Assembly (NCBI GenBank): GCA_037447655.1
Contig: JBBHKE010001715.1
Span: 1 to 64,000, forward strand
Origin: Zygnema cylindricum
Lineage: Eukaryota > Streptophyta > Zygnematophyceae > Zygnematales > Zygnemataceae
Length of the DNA: 64,000 nucleotides
Direction of reading: 5' to 3'
Numbering within the stretch: the first letter of the stretch is position 1; every line of letters begins with the position of its first letter. A program made the position numbers and the translations under genes. Below the pieces are notes generated by a model, which was not told where the DNA came from, ran no database searches, and saw nothing but the letters and a program-made list of their open reading frames with translations. Positions 34,545-43,886 of this stretch are shown here, in pieces.

Positions 34545-35590
34545 TGTAGAAACTAATGGTTTTTATTAGTATTTTCTAGGTCTGAAAAGAAATATAGAAG
34601 CCGAGGCAGTCTATCTCTAACTTCTCTCTCCAACTCTCAAACTTGTCGCAGTCACTGAGAAGATGGAGAGGAAGCTAGAGCCATGGCTACCTTGGCTATC
34701 CTGAGGTTTACGGGAATTTTATATTAGAGTTTATTTATTTAAAAGGTATGTGCCGGCGGCAGGATTTGATCCTTGTACCTACCGGCCGGCAGACAGGAAA
34801 TAGCCGGTAGCCTTAGCCGTTAAGTCTAGGATTAATGTTACGTAGTATATAGTTTGATAATTAATTAAATATGTATACGTATGATAATTCATTTAACTAT
34901 AACAGATTACGGGATACATAGATCCGGTAATATATAAAGTACGGATTACGGTACGGACTAAAATCAATACCGCGCATTTGTTTCGTAAGTGAAACAAATA
35001 CCGCGCATGTATTTATTACGGCTACGATTAAATCCGAATTTAATCGGACGGCCGGGATTAGCGCCGAGATCGCGGAGGAAGATTTCGGCGGTTTGTGGCC
35101 ATCGCCACATCGGATGACGCGTGGCAAAATTCCGTTGGATTGTGGAATCTCCGGAGATTACGGCACCGAATCCGGATTTGACATGTGTCGACATTTTGGC
35201 CATGTCGTACAATGTCCGTACCTAAAGTACACCGGCAGCTGTACTTTTGCGTACGGAACTCAATTCTGATTGGTTCCGTACACCAGTAGATAGAGTCTGT
35301 GAGAGAGATAGGACTTAGAAAAATTAGGAGATAGGACCCTCTCTCCCAGAGAGCTTCTGTACAAAAGGTCAACTTTGACCCTCCATAACTTACTGCTCAG
35401 GGGAGCAAATTCAGAGATTATTTTTGCTATTGACTCAGGGGAGTCTTGCCTTCACAGAGGTGCAGGTGGTCAGAGTTTTTGTCTGCCAGGGTGGTAGTTT
35501 TTTTTGCTGAAACACAAAGGGGTCAGGATTATCCTAGAGGCTTCTTGGAAGCTGTCCACTCTGAGGACTTATGGAGGTCTCAGAGTTTCA
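34545..35590 (+). repeat. 5' LTR of A1
   Basis: 1046 bp, TGTAGAAACTAATGG to GAGTTTCA. It carries two copies of AATACCGCGCAT (34966-34977 and 34997-35008) around a TTTGTTTC/GAAACAAA hairpin. The gag start codon (35571) lies 20 bp before its end. The antisense tRNA-like module is at about 34749-34840. Confidence 0.95.
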
Positions 35591-37201
35591 GGTTATGGGC
35601 CCACCCTCTAGGTACCAATCTTTAATGGAACTGGATTCATATACTGGGAAAGTATGATGATAGGAGCTCTATGCGAAAAAAGGTTTTGGGGGATAGTGAG
35701 TGGACGGTTGGGACGTCCATCAAGTCTTGGAATTCCTCCAGGGTTTGGAGGAAGCAGATTCACCAGGAAAGAGGATCCACCTTCAACGGAGGAAACAAAA
35801 GAAGGAGAGGTGGTGGACAAAGGAAAGGAGAAGGAGACGACCACACCAATAGCAACTGGTTCGGCATTCATGTCACCTATTCCGAGGAACGAGGAGAATG
35901 ATACTGAAACCTGGGACTTCAACAATATGGCGGCAAAGCACTTCATCCTACGCCATCTCACTCAAGGACTTGCATGTCCTCATTTGCAGGTAGAAAGGGC
36001 ATCCGATCTTTGGATGGCTCTCATAGAGATGTACCGAAGTGGTACGATTCAGCAACAACAGTTGGCTGATCAGAAAGTTAAGGAGTATGTATACAAAGGG
36101 GGAAATATGTTGGATTTTTGCAATGAGCTTGCTACACTCTTCATGGAGCTAGAGAGTGCGGGAAAAGATTTTAGTGAAAAAGAAAAGGTTAACTGTTTAC
36201 TGATGAAGTTACCTGATGAGTTCGTGAACATAGTTTACCGTGTGCAAGACTTGCCTGACTCAAGGTGGATATGGAACTCAGTGGTAGGGATGATTCTCGT
36301 TCAAGAGAATACAATTGAGATCCGAAGGGGAGGAAAGAGTGGCCAAGCCTTGGCAACATCGACTGATTGGAGGAACAGGGATTCCCGAAAACCGGTCGGA
36401 AACTATGGGGGTAGGGAGCAGAAAAAACAGGCCAATGAGTTCGAATCAAGGGCTCCCAAAGGTCTATGTCATTTTTGTAAGAAACCGGGGCACTATATGG
36501 CAGAGTGCACTAAGCTAACCGAGCTTCGGTTAAAGGAGGGGCAGACCGGTGGTACCCCGAGAGGAAAGAAAAAGGCCCTTGTCACACAGGTACTTGAGGC
36601 TGAATCCGAGGACGAGGACGATGAGCTCCTTTTGGATGAGGAGTTGGAGGCGAAAAATGAGGTCGAAATTCCACGAAGGCAGAAATGTGCTTACGGTGGA
36701 TTGAAAGGTGAAGCAGGCTGGATTGTAGATTCAGGTGCCTCCATGCACATGTGTAAGGATAGACACCTGTTCACTAAGATAAGAAAGATTCCCACCGTAG
36801 AGATAGAGTACGGGGATGGGAGGATAGTCACCACTACTCTTGTAGGATCAGTAGATCTAAAAGTGTTAGTAGAAGGAAAGACATCCATATTAACATTCTC
36901 CGATGTATTGTTTATTCCGGAGCTGAACAAAAATCTTATCTCTACATCAGTATTAGATGATAAGGGTTTTTTTACTAGCACTAGGGAAGGAGTCTTTACT
37001 GCTTGTTTTGAGGATGATGTCTATTTCATTGCTGAGAAAGGTAGCCATGGGATGTTTAGGCTGATCTTAAGTAATGAAAAGAAGAAACTTTATTATGCTG
37101 GTGTTCATGATATTATGATGTGGCATAAGAGGCTTGGGCATGTGAATCTAGATAAGTTAAGAGAGATGAAAAAGATGGGAGTGGTGGAAGGGATTCAGTG
37201 A
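35571..37201 (+). pseudogene. gag and protease of A1
   Basis: The ancestral start is the ATG at 35571 in the LTR. A 1-nt deletion near 35612 shifts the first dozen codons, after which 515 codons are open from 35654. Residues counted from 35654: helical Gag domain about 80-215 (MAAKHFILRHLTQGLACPH, RSGTIQQQQLADQKVKEYV, MKLPDEFVNIVYRVQDL), zinc knuckle C272 to C285 (CHFCKKPGHYMAEC), acidic linker, protease with D359-S-G-A (IVDSGASMHMC), and GAG-pre-integrase near 488-505 (MMWHKRLGHVNLDKLREMKK). The frame is lost at 37201 before the integrase zinc-binding end. Confidence 0.92.
35591..35605 (+). other. Primer-binding site of A1
   Basis: GGTTATGGGCCCACC, immediately after the LTR. It is the complement of the anticodon stem-loop (around CAU) of initiator tRNA-Met, not of the tRNA 3' end. 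It is also part of the gag frame (V-M-G-P). Confidence 0.88.
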
Positions 37202-37204
37202 GAG

Positions 37205-38393
37205 TGAGAGTGATGATATAAGTGATTGTAGTTGATGTGCTCAAGGTAAAGCACACAGATTACCCTTTCCTAAGTCAGCCACCTATAAGGGAGAAAAAAT
37301 TCTAGATCTAGTACACACAGATATTTGGGGACCGGCTAAAGTGCCCTCACCGGGGGGGAAGAGATTTATGATGACTATAACTGATGATTGGTCTCGGTAT
37401 TCCCGGGTATATTTTTTGAAAAACAAGTCCGAAGCTGAGGATTGTTTTAGACAATATAAAGCATGGAGCGAAAAACTCCATGAAACTCCAATCAAGAGAG
37501 TAAGGAGTGACAATGGTGGAGAGTATACTTCTAACCAGTTTGAGGATTTTCTGAGGGAAGATGGGGTTCAACACCAAAAGACAGTCCCAAAAAATCCGGA
37601 ACAGAATGGGGTAGCTGAAAGGTTAAATAGAACACTAAGTGATAGTGCTAGAAGTATGTTGTCAGATAAAAAGATAGGAAAAAGGTTTTGGGCAGAAGCA
37701 ATGAACTGTGCTAATTACCTCAAGAATAGAGTTCTTACTTCAGCTATAAAAGATCAAACACCTTATGAGAGATGGACAGGTCGGAAACCAGACATATCTC
37801 ACTTAAAGGTTTTCGGCAGTCAAGTGTTCAGTCTAGATACTGATCGGTCCAATTGGAAGCTAGATCCTAAAGGAAAACCGGGATACTTATTAGGATATGA
37901 TGAAGATGTTAAAGGATATAGAGTCTATGATCTAAAAAGGGAAGATATAATCTTAGTAAAGCATCTAGTAGTTATGGATGAAGGAAAGTCTGTGGATCCC
38001 TTCAAATATACGAAGTCAGTAAAAATCAGATTTGAGTCAAAAAATTCCGATGACTTTGAGCTTCCTAACTATCCAGGTTTTAGAGAAGATGACATTCTTG
38101 CAGGAACAAATCAGACCGAAAAGGACTCGGCTGTGGAAACTCCAGTGACAACTCTACTCGAAGCGGAAGACGTGGTGGAAATTGATTCGGAATCAAGGGA
38201 TAGGGGAGAAGCCGAGTTTGTTCGAAAGAATCCACGAGAACCATCTATTCCGGCCTCAGATTTTGAGGGGGGGAGGAGAAGTAGCAAAAGACTGCAAGAA
38301 AAACAGGTTAATAACAAGGTAACTAAACTATCTCATCAAGATGAACCTCAAACTTATGGAGAGGCGATGACTTGTCCAGAAAGAAACCGGTAG
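37205..38393 (+). pseudogene. Integrase of A1
   Basis: Integrase inserts the cDNA into the genome. In the new frame, after a TGA near 37238 (where A3 has Gly), come CAQGKAHRLPFP, HTDIWGP with the first catalytic Asp, TITDDWSRYSRVYFLK, RVRSDNGGEYTSNQFEDFL with the second Asp, and NGVAERLNRTLS with the Glu. The Asp to Glu spacing is 35 residues, as expected of DDE integrases. The linker (LGYDEDVKGYRVYDL) and an acidic stretch with DFEGGRRSSKRLQEKQ follow. A TAG at 38391 separates it from RT in the same frame. Confidence 0.92.
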
Positions 38394-39929
38394 AAGACAG
38401 CCATCTATGAGGAGATGGCTTCAATCATGGCAGCCGATACTTGGGAGCTGGTGGACTATCCACCAAACCGAAAACCAATCGGTTGTAAGTGGGTTTTCAA
38501 ATTAAAACTGAACCCAGATAACACAATCGAGCGCTACAAGGCCAGATTAGTGGCAAAGGGATTTACACAAAAGGAAGGAATTGACTACGAGGAAACCTTT
38601 GCCCCGGTGGTCAGATTTCCCTCTGTCCGCATACTTCTCAGTTTAGCAGCGGCGGAAGACATGGAAGTGCATCAGATGGACATCAAGACAGCCTTTTTGC
38701 ATGGAGAATTGGAAGAGGAGATCTTCATGCGACAACCCGAAGGTTTTGTGGAGGAAGGAGAGGAGAGTAAGGTATGCCGACTGATTAAATCTCTTTATGG
38801 TTTGAAACAGGCACCTCGACAATGGAATAAGAAGCTTGATGAGTTTCTTACCGGTCTGGGATATATTCGGATCAGCTCAGATCACTCAATCTATGTTCTT
38901 GAAGATGAGGAAGGTTTGATATTTATTGCAATTTATGTTGATGATTTGTTTGTATTAAGTAAATCAATGGAAAAAATTAACAAACTGAAAACCGATCTTA
39001 AGGGGAGATTTGAAATGAAGGATATGGGAGAAGCAAGATATATTTTGGGAATTCAAGTAGAGAGAGACCGAAAAAGGAAAATTATAAAACTGACTCAAAA
39101 GGAAGCAATAGGGAACATGCTTGAAAAATTTCAAATGGATAAAGCTAATAGTTGTACAACTCCAATGGAGTTGAAGAAGGGAAGTGAGGGGAGTGAGGAA
39201 GAAGGAGTCATAGTCTTAGACGAGGAATTATCTCATGAAGAACAGAAGTTCATGCAGACTATTCCTTACAGGCAAGTAGTGGGAAGTCTAATCTATTTTA
39301 TGAATTGTACCCGGCCGGATTTGGCTGCAGCTGTAGGAGTGCTGAGTAGAAGTCTAAATACTCCCACTAAGAAGGATTCGGAGGTAGCTAAGAGAGTCAT
39401 TAGATATTTGATAGGAACTAGGGATCTATGGTTGCATTTGGGTGGGGAGAATACTGACATCACTACTTGGAGTGATGTCAATTATGGTGATGCTCCGATG
39501 AGGAGATGCACTTCTGGATATGTATTATATGTGGGTGATGGGGCTTGCTGTTGGAGTAGCAAACAGCAAAAGTTTATTGCTCAATCCACCATGGAGGCTG
39601 AGTATATGGCCTCTTGCTCTGCTGTAAAAGAATTGATGTGGGTCAAGTCTTTGCTTGGTGAGCTTGGTCACCTTAAGAGTGGTGTGCAGAAAATATTTTG
39701 TGATAATCAGGCAGCAATCGCTATTTCTGCCAATCCTAAACATCATTTTAAAGCCAAACACATGGACATCAGACTCAGCTTTGTTAGAGAGAAAGTAGAA
39801 AACAAAATAATCAGTTTAGAGTACAGACCAGATAGTGAGATGGTAGCAGATATGATGACCAAACCTGTGCCTTCCCCTAAGCTAATTTTTTGCAGGGAGA
39901 AGTGTGGTCTGAAATTAAAGATTGACTAG
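38394..39929 (+). pseudogene. RT and RNase H of A1, open
   Basis: The frame is open from after the TAG to the terminal stop at 39929. RT motifs: WELVDYPPNRKPIGCKWVFKLK, ERYKARLVAKGF, QMDIKTAFLHGELEEEIFM, SLYGLKQAPRQWNKKLDEFL and FIAIYVDDLFVLSKS (YVDD at 38934-38945). RNase H motifs: CCWSSKQQKFIAQSTMEAEYMA, FCDNQAAIAIS and HFKAKHMDIRLSFVREKV. All catalytic motifs look normal, so the copy failed mainly upstream. In-frame fusion to integrase through the TAG is expected of a single gag-pol polyprotein. Confidence 0.93.
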
Positions 39930-39934
39930 AAAAT

Positions 39935-39942
39935 AAGGGGAG
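39935..39942 (+). other. Polypurine tract of A1
   Basis: AAGGGGAG directly before the 3' LTR, the primer site for plus-strand synthesis. Confidence 0.88.
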
Positions 39943-40958
39943 TGTAGAAACTAATGGTTTTTATTAGTATTTTCTAGGTCTGAAAAGAAATATAGAAGCC
40001 GAGGCAGTCTATCTCTAACTTCTCTCTCCAACTCTCAAACTTGTCGCAGTCACTAAGAAGATGGAGAGGAAGCTAGAGCCATGGCTACCTTGGCTATCAT
40101 GAGGTTTACGGGAATTTTATATTAGAGTTTATTTATTTAAAAGGTATGTGCCGGCGGCAGGATTTGATCCTTGTACCTACCGGCCGGCAGACAGGAAATA
40201 GCCGGTAGCCTTAGCCGTTAAGTCTAGGATTAATGTTACGTAGTATAGAGTTTGATAATTAGATAAATATGTATATGTATGATAATTCATTTAACTATAA
40301 CAGTTTACGGGATACATAGATCCGGTAATATATAAAGTACGGATTACGTTACGGACTAAAATCAATACCGCGCATGTATTTATTACGGTTACGATTAAAT
40401 CCGAATTTAATTGGACGGCCGGGATTAGCGCCGAGATCGCGAAGGAAGATTTTGGCGGTTTGTGGCCATCGCCACATCGGATGACGCGTGGCAAAATTCC
40501 GTTGGATTGTGGAATCTCCGGAGATTACGGCACCGAATCCGGATTTGACATGTGTCGACATTTTGGCCATGTCGTACAATGTCCGTACCTAAAGTACACC
40601 GGCAACTGTACTTTTGCGTATGGAACTCAATTCTGCTTGGTTCCGTACACCAGTAGATAGAGTCTGTGAGAGAGATAGGACTTAGAAAAATTAGAAGATA
40701 GGACCCCCTCTCCCAGAGAGCTTCTGTACAAAAGGTCAACTTTGACCCTCCATAACTTACTACTCAGGGGAGCAAATTCAGAGATTCTTTTTTGCTACCG
40801 ACTCAGGGGAGTCTTGCCTTCACAGGGGTGCAGGTGGTCAGGGATTTTGTCTGCCAGGGTGGCAGTTATTTTTGCTGAAACACAAAGGGGTCAGGATTAT
40901 CCTAGAGGTTTCTTGGAAGCTGTCTACTCTGAGGACTTATGGAGGTCTCAGAGTTTCA
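39943..40958 (+). repeat. 3' LTR of A1
   Basis: 1016 bp. It matches the 5' LTR with scattered substitutions plus a 31-bp deletion between the two AATACCGCGCAT repeats and one extra T near 40790. Because other family A LTRs keep the hairpin between the repeats, this copy is the changed one. Confidence 0.95.
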
Positions 40959-40963
40959 CGATA

Positions 40964-41100
40964 CTGTGTCCACGCGCACGATATCGTGCACGCACGCACG
41001 ATATTCGGCGAGCACGCATCATATCACTCACGCGCTCACGATATCATTCACGCACGCACAATATTTTGTCGTGCGTGTATGATTTCCAGTCGCACGTGCG
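40964..41100 (+). repeat. 20-bp minisatellite, right part
   Basis: The interrupted sixth unit (CTGTGTCCACGCGCAC) is completed here, followed by units such as GATATCGTGCACGCACGCAC and GATATCATTCACGCACGCAC, fading at about 41100. With the left part there are roughly 12 units. Confidence 0.88.
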
Positions 41101-41563
41101 ACCACGATTCATTTATGTTTGACGTGTACGCGATTTGGGTACACGTCTAATGGAATAAGTTCTAATTTTGTGCGTGGTACCGTTTTGTTTCGTGAGCGGG
41201 TACACACTCTTCAAGTATTTCGTGCGATACCGTTCATTTCGCGCACAGGTACCGCGATCTTGGAGTATAGACGCCAAGTATTGTTTGGCGACGAAGCACG
41301 ATTTCCGGGAGCGTTGGCGACACTTCAATGTACATTTATTCTTTAAAGTCGTGAACCCACGTAGTTTCACGCATGCATGTAAATAGGGAGGGTTTTTACC
41401 CTTGGATTGTGGATTTCGTTAGACGTACGGCAGACGATGTTGCTCGCCTATTGGCCAACATCTTAAGTAGTTTCATTCATGTAAAGTAGACTAGACGTAG
41501 GCTAGTTTCGTGTTAGGCTTAGCTTAGTCTTACTTAGTCTATTTTTAGACTTAGAATTTCTAA

Positions 41564-42038
41564 CTTTTGGACAAGAATTTTCTCTTGACGACAGAGCTGT
41601 TTTCTTGCCTCCTTACCACCGATTGCCCACAATTTCCTTTTCTTCTTGTTAGCTAGCGATAGATGCTAGTTAGCGTACGGATTTTTCTCTCCTTGTGTTC
41701 TCCCTCGTTTTTAATCCACACGACTTCGGCCAAGTCCGGAAAGTTTCCCTCCAAATTTGTCGTTTTGGCGATTGTTGGAGTGGAGGCTTGAGGCGTGGCA
41801 TCTTCTATTGGGCTGTGCCGTTTTCTAGACAGCTGGACGGTTTGTTTGAGTGTATTTGTTGGTGTGGCATTCGGTTGTCTTGTAAAAGTGCTTTTTTTTA
41901 CCGAATCCGAATTTCTTGGTTTGGTTCGAAATGTTTATTTTTCTTCGTTGCTTTCCTATGATATAACTCTTGTAAAGAATACGTTGAAGACCCAAGAGCC
42001 TAGTGGCTACCTTGTGGCTTAGTATTCTTGTCCAAAAG
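41564..42038. repeat. Long-range inverted repeat in C1
   Basis: CTTTTGGACAAGAAT (41564-41578) and its exact complement ATTCTTGTCCAAAAG (42024-42038), 475 bp end to end. Near the right arm lie an AGCC-TAGT-GGCT hairpin (41997-42008) and a GAATAC/GTATTC pair (41978-41983, 42022-42027) that overlaps the right arm. C2 has the same plan with different arm sequence. Confidence 0.88.
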
Positions 42039-42180
42039 GCTCTAAAATAAAATATAAAAATCTATTAAAAATATAAATTTGATTTTACAAAAAAAAAATA
42101 AAAAACATTTTGTTTTTATATCCGCTATTTCTTTCTTTCAATCTTTGTCTCTTATTATGTTGCCACTATATTTCTTGGCT

Positions 42181-42420
42181 TTAGGGTTAAATCCAAATTT
42201 TGTATCGAATTTAGGGTTAATCTGCAGAATTAGGGTTTGGTGGCAAAATTAGGGTTTTGGGCTGCAAAATTAGGGTTGCAACAGATTTAGGGTTTATTCC
42301 TTTTTATTCTAGTCCTTAGGTCGGTATCCTTCTATTCCTTGGCTGCAGATTTTGAGTTTTGGCCGTCTAGAATTAGGGTTTGGCTTTGGAATTAGGATTT
42401 TTCAAGTGGAATTAGGGTAG
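42181..42420 (+). repeat. Dispersed TTAGGG motifs in C1
   Basis: Eight TTAGGG motifs, mostly as AATTAGGGTT or TTTAGGGTT, spaced 15-60 bp. They are interspersed with unique text, so this is not a telomere array. Two such motifs survive at the matching place in C2. Confidence 0.8.
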
Positions 42421-42996
42421 GCTGCTGGCTTTCGATTATTGTGGTCACCAGTTTGGCTGTATATCTGGAGTTTGAGCGGCCTCCGACTTTATTCTAACAC
42501 CCTTTTTCTATCTATCACATTTGTGTTTCTTATTGGTTATTTTTCTTCCACACAACGTTATTTTTTTTCCCCTTCCATTGGTTCCCTAACATTCCACGGC
42601 GTACATCTTCACGGTACGGAGGGTTATTTTGGGAGACGTTGCTCGGAGCGAATTTCGTGGAGCAAATTTTATCCTAGGGAGCTTTGCAAAACCCGACTTG
42701 CTTCGAACAACTTCGGTTCACCCTTAGTGCTCACCAAAGTACTAAAGGTGTCTCTAAGTAGTCGATGCCTTGCGGGTGCAGAGCGTTCCGATTTAGTGTG
42801 GAGACACGTGTTGGGGGGCGGTGTGGATTGGTTCCATCGTGAACCTTTCTTATTTGAGCATTTGCATTTTCCTGCTTACCCTACATGCTATCTGGCCCTA
42901 AGTGGCCTTGGATTTTCGTATGACTATCTGGAGTGGGATTTCTTGCTAGATCTTGCCGTGGGTGGCACTGTGTAGATTTTTTCTCTAGATGTGTTG

Positions 42997-43863
42997 TGTT
43001 GTTCTGAGTCTCACTGCTGGCACTGAAGATGATGAAGATAATGGCACTGAAAATGAATAAGATGCAGCAGTAGTCCTCGTAGAACAAATCAAGAGAGGAA
43101 GCTTCCACAAATACCTATGGCTGAACAACAACTTTGACAGACTATAACATTCACTAAAATACTTCAATGGTTTTGAAAATTTACCACAATGTAGGCAACA
43201 TAAAAAGAAACACACACACAAAATTCCAATCAATTTTCGTCATAGATCTGTGAGATATGCAGAAATGAAATTACATAAAACTGAGTGTACAGTTTTCATA
43301 TCATTTGTTCCTAAATAATCAAATTCACTAAGTCCTACTTCTATACACCGAAACTACACTAAGCTGTACGGAGAAATTTCAGCCGTACATCTAGCATTCT
43401 AACACAACAAATACTGTGAGTATACCTGTGTACTGAAGGTATGTCATAAACCACATTCTTAACACTAAACAACTAATTCACTACAGACAAAGTTCTATTC
43501 TACCAAATATTTACACCGAAGTTTAGACAACGTAAAGTGATAGTGATCTAGTCACGCCTTGTCAGTATTTGTTGGCGGCGGCTGTCAGCCGTCCGATTAG
43601 AGGATTTGGCACCGTAGAACTGACTTTACGAAATCCCGTGGTCCTGCCCAATTTCCGTACGTCGACGGAGGACATACTCACGCATTCTCTCAAGTGACGA
43701 CGCGTGTCCCAAGTGGGAATGAACCGTGAACTCCCAACTTCAGTGTCACACTAATTTTGGTAAGTACTGAACCAAACTCAACCAAAAATAGCTTAAGTCA
43801 TGAACAACTCTCTCTCCCTCAAAGTTGAGGCATAGAGAGGACTAAAGCTTTCTAAAAACAACA
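42997..43863 (-). repeat. LTR L1 (family B)
   Basis: 867 bp, with TGTTGTT/AACAACA ends. The adjoining polypurine tract reads CTCACCT on the plus strand (43864-43870), a changed form of CTCCCCT. Left flank is C1. Confidence 0.88.
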
Positions 43864-43886
43864 CTCACCTAAAACTTTAGACTTTG

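Larger units (their letters stand above)
34545..40958 (+). mobile_element. A1: nearly complete copia element
   Basis: A 6414-bp plus-strand Ty1/copia element with both LTRs, PBS, gag, protease, integrase, RT, RNase H and polypurine tract in the standard copia order. It is flanked by a perfect 5-bp target duplication, CGATA at 34540-34544 and 40959-40963. It sits inside a 20-bp minisatellite of C1, and removing it restores the repeat phase exactly. Coding faults seen: a 1-nt deletion near 35612, a frameshift near 37201, TGA at about 37238 and TAG at 38391. This is the best reference copy for family A in the window. Confidence 0.95.
40959..42996 (+). mobile_element. C1 LTR or leader, second part
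   Basis: Continuation of C1 after A1, up to the family B array at 42997. From about 41365 it aligns with C2 60268-62440. Shared landmarks: GTCGTGAACCCA.GTAG.TTCACGCAT.CATGTA, the AGCCTAGTGGCT hairpin, TTAGGG-rich text, and a GAGTGG.ATTT..AGATCT.GCCGT.GGTGGC end. The 42439-42975 open frame is not conserved in C2 and is not called as a gene. Confidence 0.75.

Noticed and set aside
34441-41100. CRISPR-like repeats
   Set aside because: Units are contiguous 20-bp tandem repeats with no spacers, in eukaryotic DNA, split by a retroelement.
42181-42420. Interstitial telomere
   Set aside because: TTAGGG motifs are scattered in non-repeat text and partly kept at the same place in C2; they belong to the family C element.
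42439-42975. 178-codon plus-strand frame in C1
   Set aside because: The matching C2 region (61980-62440) has no equivalent frame, and the sequence is LTR or leader.
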